Below are positions 35,784 through 41,352 of a stretch of DNA of 41,352 nucleotides, piece after piece. Within the stretch, counting starts at the first letter, position 1. Every line of letters starts with the position of its first letter. This stretch comes from Bacteroidaceae bacterium (GTDB lineage: Bacteria; Bacteroidota; Bacteroidia; Bacteroidales; Bacteroidaceae). The notes below the pieces were generated by a model. The model had not been told where the DNA came from and did not search any database. It saw nothing but the letters and a program-made list of their open reading frames with translations. Made by a program: the position numbers and the translations under genes. The stretch covers positions 1-41,352 of the forward strand of contig JAGBFX010000018.1 in NCBI GenBank assembly GCA_017936265.1, written 5' to 3'.

Positions 35784-35963
35784 TTATTCGTTGAGGCTGC
35801 GCTTGCCGCCTACGATGTAAACGATGAGTCCGACTACCATTGCTGCGAATGAACCTACGTTAACTGCGTTGATGTTGTTCCAACCGGCAAAGTAGCTGAT
35901 GATAAGGATAATTGCTGCAATGATTATCAGTGCTAATCCTGCATACTGAATCTTCTGTCCCAT
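35784..35963 (-). CDS. Small two-helix membrane protein, 59 residues
   Basis: An ATG-to-TAA frame starting MGQKIQYAGLALIIIAAIIL and ending VGGKRSLNE. It has two hydrophobic helices (about 8-26 and 34-52) separated by a short polar turn (GWNNINAVNV), with a basic C-terminal tail. The codon pattern is regular (GCA, ATC, GTA) and like its neighbours, and Bacteroidales genomes often carry comparable short membrane proteins. I do not recognise a named family. It is convergent with rprY and shares its terminator. The upstream 389-nt gap carries no other gene. Confidence 0.75.
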   Translation of the reverse strand: MGQKIQYAGLALIIIAAIILIISYFAGWNNINAVNVGSFAAMVVGLIVYIVGGKRSLNE

Positions 35964-36274
35964 AATTCTATATTGTTTTTTATTTATTTTTGCGCATTTT
36001 CCGCTTTTCTAACTGCAAAGAAACATATAAATATTTAGAGAAAGAAATTTTTTTCCGAAAAAATAATGTAATAGACTGTTTTAATTTATATTGCCGGGCC
36101 TTTTTGTAGACGAAAAAGTGCCGGTTGGTAAAATGCGATTTGTTTACGGTTCTCAGGATGTCTGAAAATGCCTCTTCCGTTTCAGCATGACTATTGGGCG
36201 TAGCTTTCTTATCACTGGCGCTCGTTGTTCGGGCTGTCGGTAAAGTGCTTTGGGTAAAAAGGTTGCTCTAATGT

Positions 36275-36305
36275 TTTGTCAATTGAAAAATTGTACTTAT
36301 CTTTG
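36275..36305 (+). promoter_or_regulatory. Promoter of the rpsF-rpsR-rplI operon
   Basis: TTTG at 36275-36278, a 19-nt spacer and TATCTTTG at 36298-36305, a full consensus match. A leader of about 40 nt follows, with a short self-complementary CGTTTAGATAAACG. The rest of the gap 35964-36274 is AT-rich with no gene that I can support. Confidence 0.8.
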
Positions 36306-36352
36306 CACCCGCGTTTAGATAAACGAATGTTTAACCAATTTATTAATTAAAA

Positions 36353-36694
36353 ATGAATCAATACGAAACCGTTTTCATTTTAACTCCCGTTTTGTCTGAT
36401 GCTCAGATGAAGGAAGCGGTAGAGAAGTTCAAGGGCATTCTCACTGCTGAAGGTGCTGAGATTGTCAATGAGGAGAATTGGGGTCTCAAGAAGCTTGCTT
36501 ACCCCATCCAGAAGAAAACTACAGGCTTTTATGTAATGTTCGAGTTCAATGCTGAGCCTAAGGTTATCTCTAAGTTGGAGTTGCAGTACCGTCGCGATGA
36601 GCGCGTTATTCGCTCTTTGGTTGTTAAGTTGGACAAGTATGCTGCAGAGTATGCTGCCAAGAGAAGAAATTTAAAAGGTAATAAGGAGAATTAA
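36353..36694 (+). CDS. rpsF: 30S ribosomal protein bS6
   Basis: A 113-residue small-subunit protein. The N-terminus [20 protein letters not shown] and the core [22 protein letters not shown] are diagnostic of S6, which binds 16S rRNA as a dimer with bS18. The operon order S6-S18-L9 is conserved. The basic C-terminus ends GNKEN, whose codons contain the AAGGAG upstream of rpsR. In Bacteroidota ribosomes S6 and S18, with S21, have been described as shielding the anti-Shine-Dalgarno tail of 16S rRNA. Confidence 0.96.
   Translation: MNQYETVFILTPVLSDAQMKEAVEKFKGILTAEGAEIVNEENWGLKKLAYPIQKKTTGFYVMFEFNAEPKVISKLELQYRRDERVIRSLVVKLDKYAAEYAAKRRNLKGNKEN
36683..36688 (+). promoter_or_regulatory. Shine-Dalgarno-like AAGGAG before rpsR
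   Basis: AAGGAG ends 8 nt before the rpsR ATG at 36697 and lies inside the last codons of rpsF. Strong SD motifs are uncommon in this phylum, so its presence is notable. It may be coincidental with the Lys-Glu codons it encodes. Confidence 0.6.
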
Positions 36695-36696
36695 TT

Positions 36697-36966
36697 ATGG
36701 CACAGACACCTTCAGAAATCAGATATTTGACACCTCCTACAGTTGATGTCAAGAAGAAGAAATATTGCCGTTTCAAGAAGAACGGTATTAAGTATATCGA
36801 TTACAAGGATCCCGAATTCTTGAAGAAGTTCTTGAATGAGCAGGGTAAACTTCTCCCACGCCGCATTACCGGTACTTCATTGAAGTTCCAGCGTCGTATC
36901 GCTCAGGCTGTTAAGCGTGCACGCCACTTGGCTTTGCTGCCTTTTGTTACTGACATGATGAAATAA
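36697..36966 (+). CDS. rpsR: 30S ribosomal protein bS18
   Basis: An 89-residue protein that pairs with S6 on the 30S platform. Characteristic segments are [40 protein letters not shown] and [11 protein letters not shown]. The N-terminal extension ([20 protein letters not shown]) is longer than in E. coli and fits Bacteroidota. It begins 2 nt after the rpsF stop. Confidence 0.96.
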   Translation: MAQTPSEIRYLTPPTVDVKKKKYCRFKKNGIKYIDYKDPEFLKKFLNEQGKLLPRRITGTSLKFQRRIAQAVKRARHLALLPFVTDMMK

Positions 36967-36967
36967 T

Positions 36968-36973
36968 AGGAGG
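36968..36973 (+). promoter_or_regulatory. Perfect Shine-Dalgarno AGGAGG before rplI
   Basis: AGGAGG lies in the 14-nt intergenic space and ends 7 nt before the rplI ATG at 36981, the ideal spacing. It is not inside a coding frame, unlike the rpsR site. Such a motif is atypical for Bacteroidota, where the anti-SD is usually masked. Confidence 0.8.
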
Positions 36974-36980
36974 AATAATT

Positions 36981-37433
36981 ATGGAGCTTATATTGAAAGA
37001 AGATGTAATCAACTTGGGTTACAAAGACGATATCGTTAAGGTAAAGGACGGTTATGGCCGTAATTATTTGATTCCGACAGGCAAGGCTGTCATTGCAACA
37101 GAGTCTGCAAAGAAAGTACTCGCTGAGAACTTGAAGCAGCGCGCTCACAAGCTCGCTAAGATCAAGGCTGACGCAGAGGAGCTTGCCAAGAAGTTGGAGG
37201 TTGTATCTTTGACTATTGCCGCTAAGGTAAGCGAGGCTGGTGCCGTTTACGGTTCAGTTGGCGCTGCCCAGGTTGCAGAGGAGCTTGCAAAGCTTGGTTT
37301 CGAGATCGACCGCAAGATTATTGTTGCTGACGCAGCAAAGGAGGTTGGTTCTTACACCGCTACAATCAAGTTGCACAAGGAGGTTTCTGTAAAGGTACCT
37401 TTCGCTGTTGTAGCTGAGGCTGCTGCCGAGTAA
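36981..37433 (+). CDS. rplI: 50S ribosomal protein bL9
   Basis: A 150-residue two-domain ribosomal protein. The N-terminal rRNA-binding domain (MELILKEDVINLGYKDDIVKVKDGYGRNYLIP) is diagnostic. It is joined by a long helix (KQRAHKLAKIKADAEELAKK) to the C-terminal domain (AVYGSVGAAQVAEEL). It is the last gene of the S6-S18-L9 operon and is followed by a palindromic terminator. The length matches the family. Confidence 0.96.
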   Translation: MELILKEDVINLGYKDDIVKVKDGYGRNYLIPTGKAVIATESAKKVLAENLKQRAHKLAKIKADAEELAKKLEVVSLTIAAKVSEAGAVYGSVGAAQVAEELAKLGFEIDRKIIVADAAKEVGSYTATIKLHKEVSVKVPFAVVAEAAAE

Positions 37434-37453
37434 GATATTATACAGACAATATG

Positions 37454-37488
37454 AAGGCGACACAAATTAATTTGTGTCGCCTTTTTGT
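37454..37488 (+). terminator. Palindromic terminator of the rpsF operon
   Basis: A perfect 30-nt palindrome (37454-37483, arm AAGGCGACACAAATT) is followed by a run of T to 37487. It lies 20 nt after the rplI stop. Confidence 0.9.
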
Positions 37489-37545
37489 TTCTTTTGCTGT
37501 GCGTTCGGGTGTGTTTGTCTCTTCAATTATTTTACCTGAATGTGC

Positions 37546-37574
37546 TTTGGAATTCAAAAAACTTTATATCTTTG
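37546..37574 (+). promoter_or_regulatory. Promoter of the btuB riboswitch transcript
   Basis: TTTG at 37546-37549, a 17-nt spacer and TATCTTTG at 37567-37574. Transcription would start near 37580, just ahead of the riboswitch. Confidence 0.65.
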
Positions 37575-37579
37575 CGTCG

Positions 37580-37755
37580 GACAACGGTGTAGCCATAGCT
37601 GTCGGCAATGGCTAGTAAAAGGGAATCCGGTCAAAATCCGGAGCTATACCCGTAGCTGTAGGTTCCTGTAAACCCAGATATTCTGTTGCCACTGCTCCTT
37701 GTGGGTGGGAAGGCTTCTGGGCGGAACGAGCCAGAAAACCTGCCTTGTCAATTGT
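37580..37755 (+). ncRNA. Cobalamin (adenosyl/methyl-B12) riboswitch
   Basis: The leader carries the conserved blocks of the cobalamin class: a stem AGCCAT/ATGGCT (37591-37596/37608-37613), GGGAATCCGG at 37621-37630 with its partner downstream, the GCCACTG (37688-37694) and TGGGAAGGC (37706-37714) blocks, and the B12 box AGCCAGAAAACCTGCC (37729-37744). A small hairpin AAACCC/GGGTTT (37765-37770/37778-37783) lies between the aptamer and the ATG and may act in the expression platform. No intrinsic terminator is obvious, so translational control is the better guess. B12 excess would lower btuB expression. Confidence 0.9.
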
Positions 37756-37795
37756 GTTTTATACAAACCCCGGGTAAGGGTTTTATGGACTTTAT

Positions 37796-39790
37796 ATGCA
37801 AAACGTGCTTTTATCTTTGTTGTGCGCTCTCGGAGCGGCCATTCTTCCATCTTCGCTCAAAGCGCAGGATGCGGATTCGTTGTGTTATGAACTCACCCCG
37901 CTCGTGACTGTTGTGGAAAGGCGTGTCGGGCCCGAGACTTCAGCTGTGCCGTTCAGGAGAACTGATGCGGGCGATGTGACCCGCTACGGAATGCGTACTC
38001 TTTCTGAGGCTATCAGGATGATGCCTGGTGTGCAGGTCCAGGATTATGGTGGCGTAGGTGGCCTGAAATCTGTCTCTGTCCGCGGTCTCGGCGCTAAGCA
38101 TACCGCCGTCAGCTATGATGGGGTGGTGGTCTCTGATGCACAGAGCGGAATGGTTGACCTTGGGCGTTTTTCGTTGGAAAATGTAAGCGCGGTTTCTCTC
38201 GTGTTGGGGCATTGCGAGGTTGCTCTGAATACCGCACGTGAATACTCTTTGGCTTCGCTTGTGTCGATGAATGGCTCGTTGGCTACGTCTGGCAAGGTAG
38301 TTTCATCAGCGAGGATTATGGGCGGCTCGTTCGGTCTTGCGGGGTTGTCCGCTTGTGGCGGTCTCTCTGACAAGGATGGTGCTTTTGCAGCTTCGTTTGC
38401 TGGAAACTATCTCCGCAGTGACGGCATGTATCCGTTTACTCTTGTCAATGCTATTCGTTCAACACGCGAAAAGCGCCGCGACAGTGATATTGAGTCATTG
38501 ACGCTCGAGGGTAACCTGAGAGCGGACGTGCTCGGCGGTCTGTTGAAGTCGAAGGTCTATTATTATGATTCCGAGCGTGGTCTGCCTGGTGCTGTCAACC
38601 TTTATAACAAGGATAACAAAGAGCGTCTTTGGAACAGGAATCTTTTTGCCCAGGCGGTATATGACCATGCCTTGTCAGGTAGTGTCGATATGAGGGTAGT
38701 CGCCAAATATGACCGTAACTATTCGCGTTATAATGAGGTCAACAAAAACTATGCGGCGGGCGAGCAGACGGACAAGAATCTGCAGAACGAGTATTACCTC
38801 TCTTTGGCTGTGGCAAAATGCAACTCAGGACGCTTTGGCTGCTCGCTTGCGTCAGATGTGTCATATGCCACGTTAGAGAATAATTTCGAGAACAGCAGGT
38901 CGCCGCGACGCCTCTCTTCGTATACCGCACTTGCTGCCAGCTATCGCTGGGATGCGGTGGGCGTTGTCGCTTCACTGCTTGCGACATATATGAAAGATGA
39001 TGTCAGTAACGGTGTCTCTCCCTCTCCGTTCAGGAGGCTTTCACCGTCGCTATCTGTTTCGGTAAAGCCGTTAGGGTCGGGAAGGCTGATGTTGCGCGTT
39101 TCGTTCAAGGATTCCTATCGTGTGCCCACTTTTGCCGACCTCTATTATCTGCGTCATGGCAATATGGCTCTCAGACCCGAGAGGGCAACTCAATATAATG
39201 TCGGCTTTACCTGGTGGGGCGATGGCAGCTGCTGTGGAGCGCGTGGCTATGCTCTGATGACGGCAGACTTCTATTATAATAATGTGCGTGACAAGATTGT
39301 CGCCCTGCCTACGATGTATGTCTGGCGTATGATGAATTTCGGCAGGGCCGATATATTCGGCGCGGATGTGAGTCTGTCGCTGCGTTCTGAATTTGCCGGG
39401 GGGCTTGCTCTGCGGGCCGATGTGGCGTATTCGTGGCAATATGCCGTTGATGTGACCGACTCTTCTGCAAAGAATTACCGTCATCAGCTTCCCTACACCC
39501 CGGAACATTCGGGTAACTTCTCTTTTACATTCGAGAATCCGATAGTTGACGTTACATATATGCTTTCGGCTGTAGGCGAGCGATATATGTTGCCGCAGAA
39601 TACCGAGCGCAACCTTATGAATGGATATGTCGAGCATTCTTTTGTCTTGAATAGGGAGTTGCCGTTCGGGGGCAATGTACTGCATCTGCAGGCCAAGCTC
39701 ATGAATGTGGGAAACGAGCAGTATGAGGTAATACGCTATTATCCAATGCCCGGTTTTTCGTGGCAGGTATCGGCAGGTGTCAAATTTTAA
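37796..39790 (+). CDS. btuB: TonB-dependent outer-membrane receptor, cobalamin (BtuB-like)
   Basis: A 664-residue outer-membrane transporter. After a signal peptide (about 1-24, ending SSLKAQ) comes a plug domain (about 45-160: LSEAIRMMPGVQVQDYGGVG, SVRGLGAKHTAVSYDGV) and a 22-strand-type barrel ending in aromatic-rich FSWQVSAGVKF. There is no carboxypeptidase-like N-terminal domain, which separates it from SusC-type importers. The substrate call rests on the cobalamin riboswitch upstream and the BtuG-like lipoprotein 17 nt downstream. The ATG at 37796 is chosen because an earlier ATG (37785) is out of frame. Confidence 0.88.
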   Translation: MQNVLLSLLCALGAAILPSSLKAQDADSLCYELTPLVTVVERRVGPETSAVPFRRTDAGDVTRYGMRTLSEAIRMMPGVQVQDYGGVGGLKSVSVRGLGAKHTAVSYDGVVVSDAQSGMVDLGRFSLENVSAVSLVLGHCEVALNTAREYSLASLVSMNGSLATSGKVVSSARIMGGSFGLAGLSACGGLSDKDGAFAASFAGNYLRSDGMYPFTLVNAIRSTREKRRDSDIESLTLEGNLRADVLGGLLKSKVYYYDSERGLPGAVNLYNKDNKERLWNRNLFAQAVYDHALSGSVDMRVVAKYDRNYSRYNEVNKNYAAGEQTDKNLQNEYYLSLAVAKCNSGRFGCSLASDVSYATLENNFENSRSPRRLSSYTALAASYRWDAVGVVASLLATYMKDDVSNGVSPSPFRRLSPSLSVSVKPLGSGRLMLRVSFKDSYRVPTFADLYYLRHGNMALRPERATQYNVGFTWWGDGSCCGARGYALMTADFYYNNVRDKIVALPTMYVWRMMNFGRADIFGADVSLSLRSEFAGGLALRADVAYSWQYAVDVTDSSAKNYRHQLPYTPEHSGNFSFTFENPIVDVTYMLSAVGERYMLPQNTERNLMNGYVEHSFVLNRELPFGGNVLHLQAKLMNVGNEQYEVIRYYPMPGFSWQVSAGVKF

Positions 39791-39807
39791 CCATAAATAT
39801 TTTTATT

Positions 39808-40863
39808 ATGAAAACAAGTGTAAAGGTTCTATTGCTTTTTGCTGCAATCTTCTCTTTTGCGGCATGTTCTGATGATGACTCTCTGCCGGCCCCTCCCGAT
39901 GCGGGAGAGGGTAGTATGATGTATGTCCTCAATTCCGGTGACTGGAAGAGCAACAACTCCTCGCTCACAAGGTATAATGTTTCCACAGGTGAGGCTGTGC
40001 AGGGCTATTTCGAGCAACAGAATGGGCGTTGTCTCGGGAATACTGCAAATGATATTATCGTGTACGGCTCAAAGATGTATATTGCGGTGGCCGGAGAGGG
40101 TACAATCGAGGTTACGACGCTCGATGCAAAGTCCTTGAGGCAGATAGAGTGCGGTGCGCAACCACGCTATCTTGCGGCTTATGGTGGAAAGGTGTATGCG
40201 ACATATTATGACGGTCATGTTGCACGCATCGATACATTTTCGCTTGAGGTCGATGCCAAGGTGAAGGTCGGTCGCAACCCCGAGCAGCTGGCAGTGTGTG
40301 GCGGTAAACTGTTTGTTGCAAACTCTGGCGGCATGGATTACAATACGGAAATTGGCTATGACAATACGGTCTCTGTTGTTGACCTTGTCTCTTTCTGCGA
40401 GGTGGATAAGATTGAGGTTGTTTTGAATCCTGCGAATGTTGTCTCGGCAGGTGATGGTGTGTTTGTTGCCTCTTATGGTAATTATGTCGATGTCCCAAGC
40501 GCTTTGCAATATATCTCAAAGGGTGGTGTACAATATGTTCTGCCTGATGCGTGCAGGCAGATGACGGAAATCTGCTATAATTCGGGAACTTTGTACGGTT
40601 TCCTTTCGCAGTACGATGCGAATTGGAATGCGACGATAACATATATCTCGTATAATCCATCTACAGGAGTCGTTGATGTTCCGTGGATTAAAGAAGAGCA
40701 GAAACCTGTTCCTTATAAGGTGTGCACGGTAGGGGAGTGTGTTTGCGTTACGGCTTCTGATTACATCAATGACGGCGATGTCTACCTTTATGATACCGAC
40801 GGAATGCTTGTTGCTGAATTCCCGGCTGGTCTTAACCCGGTAAAGGCGGTTGCTGTCGAGTGA
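39808..40863 (+). CDS. btuG: Surface lipoprotein, BtuG-like beta-propeller (cobalamin capture)
   Basis: A 351-residue lipoprotein. The signal ends FSFAAC with lipid-bearing C20, followed by SDDDS, matching the acidic surface-export signal known for Bacteroides lipoproteins. The body has repeated propeller-like blades (MYVLNSGDWKSNNSSLTRYN, VYATYYDGHVARIDTF, LFVANSGGMDYNTEI, VFVASYGNYVDV). BtuG proteins form a seven-bladed propeller that captures B12 at the cell surface and hands it to BtuB; the pairing here supports that role. The start at 39808 is preferred to an in-frame upstream codon inside btuB. A terminator follows. Confidence 0.85.
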   Translation: MKTSVKVLLLFAAIFSFAACSDDDSLPAPPDAGEGSMMYVLNSGDWKSNNSSLTRYNVSTGEAVQGYFEQQNGRCLGNTANDIIVYGSKMYIAVAGEGTIEVTTLDAKSLRQIECGAQPRYLAAYGGKVYATYYDGHVARIDTFSLEVDAKVKVGRNPEQLAVCGGKLFVANSGGMDYNTEIGYDNTVSVVDLVSFCEVDKIEVVLNPANVVSAGDGVFVASYGNYVDVPSALQYISKGGVQYVLPDACRQMTEICYNSGTLYGFLSQYDANWNATITYISYNPSTGVVDVPWIKEEQKPVPYKVCTVGECVCVTASDYINDGDVYLYDTDGMLVAEFPAGLNPVKAVAVE

Positions 40864-40887
40864 TGTCTTTGATTATATATAATAAGG

Positions 40888-40925
40888 TTTGGAGTGTCTT
40901 TTTTAGGGCACTCCAAATTATTTGA
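40888..40925 (+). terminator. Terminator of the btuB-btuG operon
   Basis: A 9-bp stem TTTGGAGTG/CACTCCAAA (40888-40896/40909-40917) with a 12-nt loop, then TTATTTGA. It lies 25 nt after the btuG stop. Confidence 0.8.
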
Positions 40926-41212
40926 TTTTTGGACTGAATTTTAGAAAAATGAAAGATTTTACAGAAAATCGAAAAAAAAGTCCGAATTATTTTTGTATTA
41001 AACAAATATTCCATACTTTAGCCGAGCAATGGTGATGCAAACTGATGCATTTCTTTTCCGCCTACTGTTTTTTTCTTGCAGGTGTTTGAAAAGATAATCA
41101 AGGCAAAAGTTTGGAGTTTTTGTAAATTTTGACTGAAAATTTAGAGAATTGCGCACTTAAAAATGCGTAATTAATTTTTTCTCGCTTTTTCTTAAAAATT
41201 TCTTCCAAAAAG

Positions 41213-41243
41213 TTTGTCAGTTCAGAAAAAAGCTCTACCTTTG
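41213..41243 (+). promoter_or_regulatory. Strong promoter, probable rRNA operon promoter
   Basis: TTTG at 41213-41216, a 19-nt spacer and TACCTTTG at 41236-41243, a full consensus match. It is preceded by a very A/T-rich stretch that could act like an UP element. The gap 40926-41212 is AT-rich with no gene I can support. TACCTTTGCA followed by a C-rich start is what I recall from Bacteroides rrn promoters. Confidence 0.7.
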
Positions 41244-41352
41244 CACTCGCTTTCGGGAAGCAACATGGTTGCTCCGCGATAAAGCAAGATGATCCTTGAC
41301 AACATTCCATACAGACAAGCAGTACAACGTGTCCTTTGATTTTTTTGGTCAA
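41244..41352 (+). other. Probable rRNA operon leader with boxA-like element
   Basis: Downstream of the promoter lies a small stem GCAAC/GTTGC and then TGATCCTTGACAA at 41290-41302. This agrees at 10 of 13 positions with the E. coli rrn boxA TGCTCTTTAACAA. No start codon with a credible frame follows in the remaining bases. A 16S rRNA gene would be expected just beyond the right edge, outside the window. Confidence 0.55.

Overview
The window looks like chromosomal DNA from a member of the Bacteroidales (Bacteroidota), most likely Bacteroidaceae or Prevotellaceae. Three things point there. Most genes lack Shine-Dalgarno sequences. Many carry the Bacteroidota promoter pattern, a TTTG near -33 and TAnnTTTG (or TAnnTTCG) near -7. 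Lineage-typical genes are present: gldE, DUF4924, DUF4827, a COX24-domain mini-protein, an EF-G2 paralog, the RprX/RprY two-component pair and a BtuB-BtuG pair. No transposase, integrase, CRISPR array, phage gene or tRNA was seen. It reads as mostly core genome with a surface-polysaccharide tail at the left end.

Layout. 1-355: a non-coding block with a 14-bp inverted repeat enclosing a run of hairpins that ends in a terminator-like stem. 356-3424 (minus): three overlapping or abutting glycosyltransferases. 3678-10399 (plus): polysaccharide flippase, M23 peptidase, C69 dipeptidase and a phosphohexomutase. 10480-12590 (minus): an RNase E/G gene broken by one in-frame TAA, a 29-residue ribosome-associated protein gene, and HU. 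12897-17421 (plus): ssb, gldE, a phosphopantetheinyl transferase, a DUF308-like membrane protein, a LysE-type exporter and DUF4924. 17454-28622 (plus): a compact housekeeping series of prfC, a Sua5/YrdC synthase, a ClC channel with CBS domains, fmt, rpe, comEC, a DHH phosphoesterase, a DUF4827 lipoprotein and glmM. 28799-29694: a membrane protein overlapping a winged-helix regulator. 29745-30872 (minus): hemW. 31111-35708: an EF-G-like factor with altered GTPase motifs, then the sensor kinase/response regulator pair. 35784-35963 (minus): a 59-residue membrane protein. 36353-37433: rpsF-rpsR-rplI. 37546-40917: a cobalamin riboswitch followed by btuB and btuG. 41213-end: a strong promoter and boxA-like leader that probably belong to an rRNA operon just outside the window.

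How the parts work together. Translation is the dominant theme: RF3, tRNA t6A synthesis, Met-tRNA formylation, an EF-G paralog, S6/S18/L9, the COX24-domain protein and a probable rrn promoter. The left end serves surface glycan assembly and periplasmic peptide or cell-wall turnover. The right end holds a riboswitch-controlled outer-membrane vitamin B12 capture and import pair.

The most notable anomalies are the nonsense codon in the RNase E/G gene, the structured inverted-repeat element at the left edge, the EF-G paralog lacking the catalytic His, a response regulator with the conserved Lys-Pro changed to Lys-Ser, and good Shine-Dalgarno motifs in front of rpsR and rplI.
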